A DNA stretch of 64,000 nucleotides from Sympetrum striolatum (lineage: Eukaryota > Arthropoda > Insecta > Odonata > Libellulidae). The notes below the pieces were generated by a model. It had not been told where the DNA came from, made no database searches, and worked only from the letters and a program-made list of their open reading frames with translations. The position numbers were made by a program, and so were the translations under genes. Each line of letters opens with the position of its first letter. Positions within the stretch are counted from its first letter, which is position 1. This document shows, piece by piece, positions 45,097 through 58,400 of the stretch. The stretch covers positions 930,001 through 994,000 of the forward strand of contig OX388341.1 of assembly GCA_947579665.1 (NCBI GenBank). Reading direction: 5' to 3'.

Positions 45097-47022
45097 AGCC
45101 CGTCATACACGGTACAATCTAAAATAAAATATTGTCGACAATATTTGATTTTTCACTTCATCTCCGAGAGCCCGGTACAATCTAAAATAAAATATTCTGT
45201 TTTTTAAATCCAACATGGCGGATCTGCGAAACCTGATTCTCGCTAGAATGAAAGGGAAGGATCTCGACATAAATACGCAGGGAAGGGCTGAACAAAGGAG
45301 ATTTTTCATAGAATATAATGTTAATTGTGTGGTGGTTGGCCACCTAAAACAAAACGGGATAGAAACAGTTTCACATATCTAAATAGATACAAAACTCGCT
45401 CACTTACAATGGAAATGAATCTCTCGGTCTGACTCCTCGAACAAACCATCCTGGAATAATCCACAAACAAAGAAAATACCACAATTTTAAGGATCTTTAA
45501 TCAATGATTATAACTCTATGACTATTGCTTAAAATGTTTTTGAAGTTTGTTCTATTACGTCAGCTGCGAGCGTATACAAACACGGCTTTAGGTTGCGTGT
45601 TGTTTGCCTTAATTCCCTGCAATACCAATGGAATTTAAATTTAAATGTTAGTAACAATAAAAGAAACACAATTACGGCTTGTAGTTTAATTTATTGTTTG
45701 TTTCAATTCAATGTTACTTTAATTGTTCATGCTATTATTGAATCAAATTAATGCTAATATTAGGAGACTTGATAATCATGAGGTATAAGATATATTGCAT
45801 TTGGAATTGATTTCATTTTTGTGAAGATACGCGTATTTTCCGTTGACACAAATAGTGCTTGTTAACTATTATAATAGAGTATTCGTTTATTTGGTTGCAG
45901 GAATCACGTTTGTATATATTGCTGCCTTTCGGATGATTTCGACGACAAAATTTTCCCTGTTTTTAGAACGTAAACATACATCGTTTGAAGTTTTATCTAC
46001 AAAGCCGAAAATATAAATCTACATTATAGAAGGTGATATTATTCATAAAAATATATAGCTTCAATCAATTCAATTTCAAAAGTTAACGTATGGTTTTATT
46101 GCCATAAAATTTCGGCTCTTCTTCTCAATTCATTTCTTATGAGCCTCTCTTTCGCATTGATTCGTATGAGAGCTGAGTCCAACAATCACCTTTGTCGTTA
46201 GGGAATTGTTTATACCCACAGAATTTTCACCATTTTTGTCTGAATTCTCTCAATTTCGACTCGAATGCGATATTCTACGACCAAAACAAGAATCTTTATT
46301 CAATATTCTTTCTTTTGGTATTAATCTCGATTTGGTACGACCATTATTTCTGATCCAATTCTTCAAAATAAAAAATGCCTGATATCGATCAAAATGAACT
46401 TTGTGTGTATTTCTTATGAGAGACGATTATACTGGTCCAAAGTCAAACTAAGGATATTTGGACATAGATTTTAGCTCTCTGCACTCTTTCTCCATATAAA
46501 CTTTAACTATGCCAAATCTCAAACTCCTCCGTTCGCGCAATATCCTTAAAAAGGGATCCAAAGTTTTCTCTTCACGTATTAATATGTAGATACTCTTAAA
46601 TAACGTATAAAACTAAACTAAACTAAAGTAACTAATCTAGTAACTTCTAAAGTAAACGGGTATGAGTTTTTAAAAGAACTTTTTCCACTCAAGAAATCTA
46701 GAAAGCAGCAATTTCCAAAGGTAAACAAGGCAATTGGGAAGTTAAAAGAGCGCGTCAGACAGTGTTGCAAGTGGCGGAAATCGACCGTGGCCAATTGGAA
46801 ATCCTGATACATCATCCATGACATCCTCAAACTCACCAAGTTCAACTTCCTGACACCTAGGTGACAGGATAGTCTAAATTGTGAAAATGGCCGATTCACA
46901 ATATTTTTGGAATAGAACAAGTTCGAAAATCTGAGAGATTCTCAAAAATCAGCCAATCAGGAAGAAGAAGGCGGCCATGACACACAATATTTTATTTTAG
47001 ATTGTACCGTGTATGACGGGCT
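45097..47022. mobile_element. 1.9-kb non-autonomous element, 40-bp perfect inverted ends, TAA target duplication (Harbinger-like)
   Basis: The left end AGCCCGTCATACACGGTACA… (45097-45136) is repeated as an exact inverted copy at 46983-47022. TAA flanks both ends (45094-45096 and 47023-47025), the 3-bp TWA duplication of PIF/Harbinger elements. A shortened copy of the end (CCCGGTACAATCTAAAATAA) occurs again at about 45171. No transposase frame is visible inside. The superfamily call rests on duplication length only. Confidence 0.75.
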
Positions 47023-47275
47023 TAAGGATGGGGTGGAGTGCTGGACAGGCTGCGCAGTAGCCGAGCCGATGTTACAGCATTAAACCACGTGACTTTTCCG
47101 TTTTCTAGCGGCAATTCAAATACGCTGTGGAGTTTCATCTTGAAAAATCGAGTTTTTAAGTAACTCTGAACTACGTAGTTAATGCGTATATTATTTTAAT
47201 AGAGAGTAGAGTTTCCACTTAAAGTTTTCTTATTATAATAATCAACGTCGGGTATATATTTATCATTGTTTAAGA

Positions 47276-47617
47276 ATATTTAGATACCTCTCGTCGAGTT
47301 CTTCGGAACGAGTATCAACTCATCAAGGTTTACTCGAGTAACAAGCAAGATAAATACAAAATAACAAAATTTCAAATAAATTCCCAGTTATCGTTGAGTT
47401 TTTCAAACATATCCGGAGAAAATTACGTTTAAGTGGAATATTAAGATACTTCTCGTCGAGTTCTTAAAAAAGAGAATCATTTCGACTAGGTTTACTTGGA
47501 TGAAAAGCAAGATCAAGCAAGAAAAGGAAGAGAGCAAAAAAACTGAAAGTTTCGAATAAATTCCCAGTTTTCGTTGATTTTTTCGAACATTTCTGGAAAA
47601 AATGACGTTTAAGTGTT
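47276..47617. repeat. 162-bp tandem duplication, two diverged copies
   Basis: GATACCTCTCGTCGAGTTCTT at 47283 recurs as GATACTTCTCGTCGAGTTCTT at 47445 (differing at one base over 20 compared). Both copies continue through AATAAATTCCCAGTT and GACGTTTAAGTG-like sequence. Confidence 0.8.
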
Positions 47618-48214
47618 GTTAAGTTTAAATTACACATATAGCTAGAGTAACGTTTAAAACTAAGGCAAACTTGGGTTTAAGTGGTCGAATATCACAGTTA
47701 ACATTTTCTTTCATATTTAAACAATGTGGAACTTTCATGAATAATTTAATAGAAACGCACTCAATTTATTTCAACGAATGAAAGAACAAGATACTTAACT
47801 TCCTCCATTCAAAAGTTACGAGTCTTCAAAACGAGACAGGTTCGTCGATTTTTGCGAATATTTGTAAATTGAATACATTGGAAACTGTACCTTGATATGC
47901 CTCCGGTTGAATCAACTACTGGTATAGGTATAGCTCCAAATAAAGGAAATGATTTAGAATGGAATGAAATTACAGTGGGATTTTTCTGATAATATTTAAT
48001 AATCACTTCTTTAACAAAGTTTTAGGAAACATCCTCCTGCCACATTACTGACAACTTCTCACATTTAGAATTCATTCATATTTAAGTATCATTATTTAGA
48101 TATAAATTATAAATTAATACATATTAAATTCTATTGTATTAGGCCGGACTTCGTGGAAAGCCATAATAAGAAATAAATAAGGCACTTCGTAATTTCCACA
48201 CTGTGTTATTTATT
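47618..48214. other. no feature recognised
   Basis: AT-rich, no gene or clear repeat apart from sequence abutting the hammerhead remnant. Confidence 0.45.
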
Positions 48215-48262
48215 TAAAAACGACCGGTTTCGGCTAACACCACCCTCAGGTTTCATTTCTTA
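48215..48262 (-). ncRNA. hammerhead ribozyme remnant (Penelope/retrozyme type)
   Basis: On the minus strand: CTGAGGG (expected CTGANGA, last base changed), helix II GGTGTTAGCC, then GAAACCGGTC with the loopless ACCGGT helix III and a GTC cut site, flanked by AAAC and GTTT that pair in helix I. One core base (A9) is lost, so it is probably inactive. Sequence differs from the 13.7-kb pair, showing a second family. Confidence 0.6.
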
Positions 48263-50050
48263 GTAATACATATTTTTAAAACAATGCAGCTATGTTTACA
48301 GAAGGTAAGTGTAAGACAAAGATTCAGAAAGTTTAATTTTACGCAACAGGCCATCTCTCCATCCGAGATCTTTTTCACAGATGCTTCTAAAACAAGACAT
48401 GTAAAGGAGTCCATTTCTCTGCTACGTGATACTTCACATTACTACATATTGTAATTGAATTTAAATTTATTTCAGTTGAAGTTCATTAGTTTATATTTCC
48501 TAGCATTGCATTGTAATTTACTTTTAAGAAGCCATACGTGCAATTTTGTAAGGTTAACTTGTAAGGTTAATGCGGTGTAATCTCCAAGGTTTCTAATTGC
48601 TTGACAAATATTACAATTGGCAGCAAATAAAGGGATGTTTGATATAAGAATTTTTGGCAAGTTATTTATGTAAATTAAAATAATTATATGCAAAATAACG
48701 TCATGTAGGGTTCCAGGAAAGTTTTCCATTTTCCAGATTTTAGAGTGTTTAGAGGGCACAAAATCCTTTCTCCTCAAGCTGAGAATCCATATTTTTCTCC
48801 TTTCATGATCTACTGGGAAGCTATAAAGTCAATATTAATAATTATAAATAACGAGAAAAGCCTGCGACACTTTAATATACTCGAGCGCTCCAATGAACTC
48901 GATTCAAGCAATAATATTGAATATGCACCGAAGGGAATAATATTCCTAAACGGAAAAACAAAGTTTATCTTGTTATAATCATCGACAAACAAGAATAAAC
49001 CGTAAAAACTGCTATATTTCATTTTTGTCACATGGAATACTCTGTAGTAATAGCCGCAATCGCCTATTTGCAAGCTACTTCATTACCTTATTACATAATC
49101 TGTAAATGGCAAATGAAAGTTAAATGATAAGAAAACAATTCTAAATAAGTATTAAAATCACCATAAACACAAAACTTACGAGTTAAAAGTGATTTCTTTA
49201 ACGTACTTTTCCTTGCAGTTCCATGCGCAGCATTTCAAAACCATGATTCCCAAGTCCTTTAATCTTTTACGGTTAATTTTCATCCAGATACCGAAAATAA
49301 ATATTGAGTTACATTAGCCAGACTATAGAGCATCTAAATAAACTCGAATTCAGAGCATCAGCTGTCCGTAAAGGACACAAATACTTAAAAAACCAACTTG
49401 AGTACACGAATTTCTCACTTAACTTACCGGCGAGATTTCCGAAAGCGGACCAAAGTCACGTGGTCTCCTACGTTCAATCCTGTAACATGCGCAGAACGCA
49501 ACACGCGCTCTACCCCATCCTTACTCTATGGTATAAATAGAACTGAATCAATAGAGCAGCATGGAACGCAACGAACGCAACATAGATCACCCGCGAAAAG
49601 GAAATATTTTAAAATTCTTTATTCTGATAAATCTTCACAGGAGTAAAAAATCATGAGCCACCTAAGATTTAGCTCGTACTAAAAGTAAGAATATCAGAGA
49701 TGATGCTTATGGCATTAGGATAAATCAATTTGTTTTCATAATTAAATTTTCATATCCAACTTCAGTAGTTATACTATGGGAGAAAGAGGAGCTCCTCTTT
49801 CTTCCATGGTTATACTTAATAGCTATTAGTACGTAGAGTATACTATAAAACTTACAAATGATGCATATAAAGATATTTACGGAAAACAATTTAGAATTAT
49901 TCTGGTGCTCTTTTCAATCTCAAATCGTGTTGACCCTTGATACTTATTTTAGTCATTAGATTTCCCAGTTAGCTTTTATTCCAGTTTTAACACAAACTAT
50001 TCCTATAGATATTTATACCATGAGAAATACTCCGACCCTTAGGGTAATCA
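48263..50050. other. no gene recognised
   Basis: Short frames only, none with family motifs or chained splice sites. A TATAAATAG string near 49530 is an unsupported promoter candidate. Confidence 0.45.
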
Positions 50051-50054
50051 ATTG

Positions 50055-51060
50055 ATAGCCTCTCCTATCAGGAGGTTAGCTCTCATGGATTTCGACTCTC
50101 TTCTTCTACTTGCTTTCCTTTTCAACTCTTCATATTTCTTAATTTTGGTCCAGTTTTATAAATTGTCTAACCATTCCATCCTTCGTCTCCCACTCTTTCT
50201 CTTCCTTTCTGTCCATTCTTAGAGCCACAGTCACGATTCTCTTCCCTGATGAACCCCTGAGTACATGTCCCACGTATTTCCACTTCCTTGCTTTCACCTC
50301 ATTCAATAGGCTATACCTGCTTCCTATTCATCTCCATGCTTCTTTATTTGTTATTTTGCCTGTCCACTTAACTTTCAGCATTCTTCTAGCAAAACATATG
50401 TCCAAAGCATTTATTTTCTTTTCCATCCTTTTTAAAATCATCAACGTCTCATACCTCTCAACATTTTCAGTTTCTGTTGATCTCTCCTCTTATTAGTTTC
50501 TTGTATTTCCGAAATCTTTCATTTTCCATTGCAATTCTTGTTTTTATTTCATTATTGCATTACCCATCGTCTGATATCAAACTTCCTAGGTATCTAAACT
50601 GTTGGACTTGTTTTACTGGCCTGTCATTAATTTTTATAATGCAGTCAATATTCCTCTTTTTATTAGCCTAAACCATTACTTTTGTTTTATTGGTAATCAT
50701 TTGCAATCTAAATTATGTTCCCACTTAAACTCTTTGCATTGCTAACTGTAATTCCTCTTTCGTAATGTCATGATTACAGTATCATCTGCATATCTTATTT
50801 TGTTGTAATTCCCTCTTCCTTTACATATACCTTGTATTCTTTTTCCGTGCTGTCTGAAGTTCATGCATATACTTGTATAATCAATATTTCTCTTTTCATT
50901 TCTGTCAATCTAATTTCCATTACTCTTTCTGATATCCTCCATACTTCCTTGATATATTCCACAAATTCACCACACACAATAAATTACACGCCTCTTTGTT
51001 TTGTGTCTCTTCATGAGGTTACTATTTTGCAATTAACTCCTTCTAGAGAAGGTATAAATA
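50055..51060 (-). mobile_element. LINE fragment (reverse transcriptase and C-terminal region)
   Basis: The minus strand translates, with stops and frame changes, to KIRYADDTVIMT (catalytic YADD box at plus 50781-50792) and further on to ALDICFARRMLKVKWTGKIT and NEVKARKWKYVGHVLRG, the RT palm motif and the conserved tail of non-LTR retrotransposons. The copy is truncated and inactive. Assignment to a LINE clade is not possible by eye. Confidence 0.8.
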
Positions 51061-51176
51061 TCCTCCCAGCGTGTTTCTGATATGCCTAAAAATTTTATAA
51101 ACAGTTTTTTCATCTATTTACAAACTTCTGCCAACTTTCCTATTTATTTTTGTAGTGGTTTTTGTTAGAATTCTTC

Positions 51177-51200
51177 AGCTTAACTTAACTTAACTTAACC
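51177..51200. repeat. (TTAAC)n short pentanucleotide array
   Basis: About four to five TTAAC units. It is not the insect telomere repeat TTAGG. Confidence 0.8.
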
Positions 51201-51473
51201 TGCATAATGCGGATGCCTTGAATTCAAGGCACATTCTAGGCAGCAGTGAAAGTGGTTTGTTTTTGATTTTTGGCACATTTAAACATTTCATTGCTTAGAT
51301 ATATGTCCTGATTGTAAGGAAAGTCCTGGATTATGAATTAAAATTATAAATTAAAGTTAAAAAAGGGTTCCACGTCCGGCAACGATTTGCTGAATATACA
51401 GTTGCATTGAGTGGGTTAATATTTATTCTGCATTCTACTGGATTATGATCTGACTCATTTTCTGCTCCTGAGA

Positions 51474-51556
51474 TGGCTTTGCTGTATAAATACTGTATTG
51501 GTTAGAATACCTGCCCGGAAAGTGGGAGACCTGGGTTCGAGTCCCAGCCAAGTCAC
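51474..51556 (+). repeat. tRNA-derived SINE head
   Basis: Plus strand: TATTGGTTAGAATACCTG (A-box-like), an anticodon arm CCTGC-CCGGAAA-GTGGG, B box GGTTCGAGTCC in a perfect 5-bp T arm (CTGGG/CCCAG), then CCAAGTCA pairing partly with TGGCTTTG at the start, followed by a T-run. Acceptor mismatches and the single exonless setting favour a SINE over a working tRNA. Confidence 0.65.
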
Positions 51557-52741
51557 TATTTTTTACTTCTGTATAACTTTCACATCCCATGTTGCTATCT
51601 TCCATCCTCTGTCTCTCAGTTTACTCTATCCCATTAATGTAGTTCTCGCCCAAAGATCCGATTTGAGGACTATTTTACCTCTGGATAATTTTACTCCAGT
51701 AGGCACCATTATCCATGATCACTTGTCGGGCAGTCATCTGTGCAATGGCCCTAAGTACCTTGTGCAGAGGGTTTTATTCAGAGTTTTCCTTCTCACAGAT
51801 GGATCCTAGAACGTGGCGCTACGACGCGGGGATATGGTTCTTGCATCGCCATCGATAAGTCGATTTATTTATCGGCGTCGCAAATTGTCACAGTATTTTA
51901 TTTCGGATACCTCTTTAGAAAGCTTCAAAGAACCTTGTGGTATAATTTAGCCGTGTACATCGTGGTACATCACTACTATTTTCCTCTACTATGTTCAGCG
52001 TAAAAGTCGACCCAAAAAATAAGGCAACACCACTTCCCCTGCTGTATTTTATGGGAAGAAAAACTAAGGTATCTATAAATGTACAATAGCTTAAGGAATA
52101 TTTACCGCATAAGATTAAAACGCTAGAATTATTTCTTCCATCTGCCATATCAACTTCTCGCCTCTGCTTAACTATTACGCCAGTTTCTTTCGTTGGTATC
52201 ACTCAGGCTTACTAACAAAAATGCGTTACGAAACAGAAACACAATTGTATTAAAAATCTACTATAGAAATAATGGTAATAAAGCGTGGTAATATCAAATC
52301 ACGTCATTCTTAAAACAACTTCCATTGACTCCTAACGTTAAGTCAAATCATAACGATTATGTAAACAAAAAAAACCCAATGTGCTTATTGATCTTCATTC
52401 GTAAATATATAATATCGAAATATATATATTAAAAATACTTGTGAAGAAATGAATATAATTTGCGAAGAATAAATATGCGTCAAATTTTATTTTAAAGATA
52501 TGAAAATGGTATATTGATTTAACTCTTTTATTACGAAAACATGTCATAACATAACATACTTTCGGCCACAATTGAATTTGTGATGAAATTTGTTTTATAT
52601 TATATCTACGCTAATTAGACTTGCCAAAACTTAGTTTCAGTAAGAAATAATTGTTATGAGTTGCGAGAGTTTTTGTACAAGTGCAAAGCGGGCAGAATCA
52701 CCTCTTTACTCATCGGTGGTAAAGGGTTAAATTTTATGTTC

Positions 52742-52830
52742 GGCGCATAAGTCGAACCCCGGTTTTTGAGAGATTCTTTTTAGGCTTACAAGAGGCTTGT
52801 TAGTCGAGTTTTTAGGTCGACTTATACGCC
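52742..52830. repeat. short inverted repeat, possible MITE remnant
   Basis: GGCGCATAAGTCGA near 52742 faces TCGACTTATACGCC at 52817-52830 with about 60 bp between. A related GCGTAAAAGTCGACCC occurs near 51999, so the motif is dispersed. No target duplication identified. Confidence 0.45.
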
Positions 52831-55220
52831 GGCATTTACGGTACATAATAATATACCCGTAGAATAAGAACATTTTTTTAGGAAAATTAATGTTTAGTTT
52901 ACTGAAGTATTATTTAAAATATCTAAGTATTACAAATATATTTTCCAAGGAGGCAATAGTGGGTTTCAAAAAACTTTGGAATCACGTTTTACTCTTATCT
53001 ACTCATCCCTTCAGAGTAGGCAACCATGAACTGCAGTTATATGTACAGCTGGTAAGAAAAAATTATCTCATTGGCTGTAATGAATGCCATGAAATTTTTT
53101 AGAGGAATTGCGCATAATTATTTTGTTGCTTTTATTTATCACAGGGGTTTATGCTGATAGGTTGAGAAAAAGGGAAGTGTAATATTTAAATGTTTTGCTT
53201 CACCAAAAATCAGAGCAATTGCTCTTTGTATTTAAACCTTGAAAACCAAATTATAAGTAATACAATTACTTTAGGTGATTGCTACACATTAACAAATAAC
53301 TTTGAGAATTAAGGAACACATACTTCCAGCAAAATATATTCATGTAAATCCTAAAAAGGCACCAAGAAATTTATTTACAAAAAGATATTTTTTTAGCAAA
53401 TATCTGTATGAAACATTGACAAATAGTTTAATATTGAAGTGTTTATAAACAAATATGCAGGCAGCATCAAGCATTTATATTTGTGGTGAGGTATATATGA
53501 TGCTATGTTATGATATATGATATTATATCAAATATTACTGTATTTAAGTGTCAGTCTGAGCATACATCGAAATGTATCATAGAAAGGGAAAGGATACCAA
53601 TATACCATTAGAAAGGGTAGAAAATGTATAAACAAAACCAAGGATTAGCTACCAGGAAGGACAAATCGAGACTATACTATCTAAAAACCAGAGCAAAAAA
53701 ATGTGACAACCAGAGACTAATATGCATTTACGTTAATACCTTACAATTCACGTTTCGGCATCTAGCAGGAGATGCAAACAAATATCTTTGAACTACTTCT
53801 ATCAATTACTATGGTGTACTGTTTACAAAGAATGAAAGAGTTGTCCTAACATGTATTCCTCTTCATGTACACAATATTGAATTTGCTGAAGTAACATATG
53901 GGGAGGGGGGGGTCACAATAGGGTGGAGTGTTTTTCCACTTTTCTTTATCGGAAAGTAATACCCGGTAAAAGTGGCCCACACACATGGAAATTACAGATA
54001 AAAAAAGTTCTTCGAAATCAGAAAATATCTTGTTTGAATTTTTGCCTCAAAGTTTTGAAATTTTGACAAAAACATCAAAATTGTCATATTTTTTTGGTCA
54101 AAACCATCATATTTCTGCGAAAAAAGATGTCCCTTGCAAAGAAAACTGATGATAAAGCCTCAAAATGCCACTTAAATGCCCCCTAGGGGACCAGAGATGC
54201 CTTTTCCGGGTGCAGGAAAAAAATAGATTCAATGCAATTCAGCTGTTTTTTAGCTGAAAGTAATACTGTTTAGTAAAAATAGTTTCCACTTTCGTCTTTT
54301 CCTTCAACTGGTGGCTGTTAAAGTTAGCAAAACATTGTTTCAATGCATAGTGTACAGTCATTTGCATAAGTCTGTGGGCATGTTCTGTCGCTGCTCTAGC
54401 GGCCAAAGAGTGCACTTAAAATTTCTGTTGGTACTGCATGATTTGCAGGAAGGAAGGAAAACAGAAACGGGAGTAAATGTTTTGGAACTTAAGGCGAGTG
54501 AGGGGCAATAAGGGGTGACTTCGGAATTTTTTGGGAACCGCATTCGAATAGACATGCGCCTCGCACCATTGAAAAGAGCTGGAAAATTTGATTCCTTTGG
54601 TCTGCGACTGAGAAAATTTACAGAAAAGGTTTTTCTGTTTTAGCTAGACGAGCAACGTTGAGAAAATTGCGAGGGACTTCAGTCTTCAAGCATATTAAAT
54701 GTGAGTGTAAATGCTGATATTTTCGCTTCTCAAGCTGCTTCCAAGTTGAATATTCGTCTAAAATGTAGCGGAGTAATATTTTTATGTTACCTTGATTTTG
54801 GTTGTATCTTTTCAACATACATATTCGTTTCTATTAAATATTACCACGCTTTAATAGACAATAGAAATATCTCTACAACGAACATATTTTTTCATTTCCT
54901 GCCCCAATGTAATCGATAACTTTTCCGGAGAAATTTGATAGTCTTCTTTTGGATACATTAATTTCATTGAAGTCATACGCTCTGTTATTAAAATGAATTT
55001 CTATTGAATTGCTCGATTCTTAAAAGATACTAATTTTAAAAGTAGTTTATTGCGGTTATTTACGAATTCAGCGTTGTGACTGGCAACTTTTCCCATTATA
55101 TTATTATATCCTCGCGGAATACGGATGGATAGACGTAAGAATAAGGGATCTGTCATTCCTGATGAATATCGAAATGAATGAAATACGGAGGATTTCTTTG
55201 AATAATTTTATATTCAGTGA
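52831..55220. other. no gene recognised
   Basis: AT-rich DNA with short frames lacking recognisable motifs; includes a G-run near 53900. Confidence 0.4.
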
Positions 55221-55224
55221 TATA

Positions 55225-55460
55225 TCCTTCAACCTCTTTTGCGCTCTGCAGTCGCCGTCCCATGGAATCTACCAGGTTTTTGAATACACCTGGACGCCGC
55301 GCAGGAGAGGTCCAGAATCTGGATCTCAGGGATCTGGACTCCAGATTCCTGATGTGCTGCTCCATAGACGCAGGAGCCATCTGCCGTCCACTCTTGCATA
55401 AAAGTTCCCCATAAATTTTCATTGGGATTGAAATCTGAGGAACGTCCAAGACAAGGAAGA
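55225..55460 (-). pseudogene. Tc1/mariner transposase remnant
   Basis: On the minus strand one frame reads SSDFNPNENLWGTFMQEW, the SPDLNPIENLW box that carries the third catalytic acidic residue of Tc1/mariner transposases, and a second frame continues MEQHIRNLESRSLRSR and PGVFKNLVDSMGRRL. Only the C-terminal third remains and the frame is shifted, so it is dead. Confidence 0.6.
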
Positions 55461-58400
55461 ACTTATATATTGGGTTGATTATTTTTTTCGACGCTCTTTT
55501 TCCAAATACTGAAAAATCTCCTTTCATCTTTCTTTACCATTTACATATAAACTCTATGTTTTTGATCATTACATTCATTCTCAACCTAATGTATTTAATC
55601 ATTATATTATTCTTGAAGTATTTTTATGTGTTTTATACTAAAATTTTTGCAATTTAGAATTAGTATCATTTGTGAAGATGTTTTATTTGATTTGATTGCT
55701 CGTAGTGAATATATATTTCCCCCCTGTCTTTTCTGCACTGCCAAGATATTTTTATCCTCTCTACCCAGCGTTAATTTTATTGTTATCCTTCTATTTTCTT
55801 CGTATTGGTTTTGCCTTTATTTATATTCAATTCAATTTTAGCGATATATATTAATGTTATCCAGTAACAATTTTTAAACTCCAGAATCTTTGGGAAACAT
55901 TAGAAAACCACCTACAAACTTAACACACTATATCAGTATGTCTCTTTTATTTCCTTTAAAATTTTTCCCTATCTTTCCCTTCAAGAAAATTAAAAAAATC
56001 AAGTGAGAGAACACAAGTTGGCCTCACTTATTTCATGACTCTACATCATTCGCTATAAAGCATCCAGTCTCACCGTCACTCTATGTTAATATAATTTTCT
56101 TCAATCTTTCTCCTCATTTCTCTCTCATGTGAACAGGATTCTTAATAAAGTCCTGTATTGTCGATTATACGTAAACTGGCGTCATTTACCACTCAGTCGA
56201 GGCAATGCAATTGAAGGTAATGCAGAACGTTGTCGCTTAAGATGCTTTTCAGGAGACCCAAAGATAACCACCATTTCAGTGGGATATGACAACCTAAATC
56301 TTTCAACGTTGGAAAATGAAAGGGAAAGGTTTAATTGGCTAAGATATTTAAATAAGTACTCTAAACCTCAAACCGAAAAGAGTTATTCTTTATTTTGCTT
56401 TATTTTTCTCAGATAACTGGCTGTCATCTTGTTATATTATTAACATTGGTCTCCTTTTTGAACAAAGAGTGCGCCTTCCTTTGTTACTTTAATTTTTTCT
56501 TTTCACTCTACAATGAACAAATTTTTATTTGGTAGAAAATTAGGGAATAAGAACGAATGTTTTAGCTGCAGTGCTATCGCAACTCTCGTGAGAGGTCGTC
56601 ACAAAGCAAAATTTCTCCGAGAGTATGGATAACAGCACACAAAATAATAAAATGCAGTGCCACTCCAGTTTATTCGATTTGTTTAAAACAAGGGATTGGG
56701 ACGAAAATAAACCCCGCGAAGCAACTGATCTGCCTTGAGACGAGAATGATGGAGAATATCTCACGGAGCTTCAAGAGTGAGAGGAATATTGCTGTTTTCT
56801 ACATTTTAATTTTCAACTCGCAAAAATATTAATCGCAGACAAGAGCAAAGATAAGTAACATTGAACAGGTAAAATAAGTAAAATAGATCAGGTATTCTAT
56901 TAATATAGGTGAGAGGCACGAGAGGAGTGCAGAGGATGGCGATACAGATAAATTAAACAATATTATATCAAATGCGAAGGAAGATAGCGGGATGCGGTGC
57001 ATTTGGATATTACTCGCAAATGCGGTGTATTTGGGAGAAATCCGTCTTATAAGCGGTTAGCGTCTTACGTCATTCTTTTCCGTGTGATTCGTGTGATAGA
57101 GACCGGAATGTAAAGAGAGAAAGATCCTAAGCTTGAGTGTTTCAAACGGTTTCACTGTATATTCATATATGGATACTTCTACGGATATATTCATACCTAC
57201 ATAGGATAACATCTCTGAACCTAAACCAAAAGCGTCATTGACCCAGCGTTTTTCTTTTCGAATAAACCCCTAGCATGAGACCCCAGGAAAAACGGGATAT
57301 GGATCCTGCCTAGATTGGATCGATCACAGACACCAAAATCCCGGTTTTCCAAATCACATTATATTTTTGAGAGTTTTAGAAACTTTTGAGGTAGTTCCAT
57401 TAAAGATAGAAAATTGAAAATCAATATTTATTTAGTAGATATGGTTCTTTATTTTATACGGAAGAAACTTCTTACAAAATTATACTAGGTTCAAAGCTAA
57501 CTTCGTGGAAAATTCTTCCGTAATAAAATCATTGTAGCGAATTTCAAGATTATTTTAGCAGGTCCCGTAAAACAGATTGCTAGAACCAGATATTTTAATA
57601 GGATTCATGTCTAATTATGTGTCCGAAGTTGATCCAGGGTTCGATGTCTGCGCGCATTAAATATCCTTCCATAAGTAATCTACTGTGAGCTCAGGGCCTT
57701 TTTTGAGGAATTCACCGATATGATGACGATCAATGGGGAGATAGGAATTTGCGAACAGAGTGGCGTGGAGTTTCACTGTCTATTTTTGAATTTTTTTATT
57801 GGAACCTATGAGGGACTGGATAACCTCTTTGCTCCTTAATTGGTTTTAAGGCCATCAAGAGGGACTCTGGGTGGATATTACAAGAACTCTCTTAAGTTAA
57901 GTTGCTCTATGACGGATAGATTTCCAGTTTGAGGGTTATTGAACAGTTTTGAATGCTCTCTTAGGTCCCCTCAATACCTTCTTCGGATATTGTCAAGGAT
58001 CTATTGCTAAGACCCCAAAGAAGGTGCCCTGAAGATTCTGAGGTAAGGTAATAAACGTTCCTTAGTTCCGTTGTGGCCCAACAGATAGAATGCTGTAAGT
58101 ACAAATAGAAAAACATTTCGGGGGAAGAGAGGAAATTTAACTCTAATCATCTCTCAGTAAGCAAGTAACTTTATGTCATATTCACAACATATTTAGCTAG
58201 CACTGAATAGGCAACAGATGTTGGTCGATTCTTTTTCTATGACAGGGCGACTTCTTATTGTAGCTGTTGAATCTGACAATCGGTCCTCACACACGCTTCT
58301 ATTTTTCAACATAGTCTCCGATGGAGAACTCTAGTGAGTGTTTTACGCAGGGCATGAGAAGTTGAGTTTCCAAAACTGTTCTTAATTCTCTACTTTCATC

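Noticed and set aside
49525..49560. TATA box (GGTATAAATAG) as a promoter
   Set aside because: In AT-rich DNA such strings are expected by chance and no gene starts nearby on this strand.
51177..51200. telomere-like repeat
   Set aside because: The unit is TTAAC, not the insect TTAGG, and only four to five copies are present.
51498..51809. 103-codon frame starting MVRIPARKVGDLGSSPSQ
   Set aside because: Its start is the tRNA-derived SINE head read as protein.
56129..56416. 95-codon frame after a possible acceptor
   Set aside because: No recognisable family, no partner exons; kept as unassigned.
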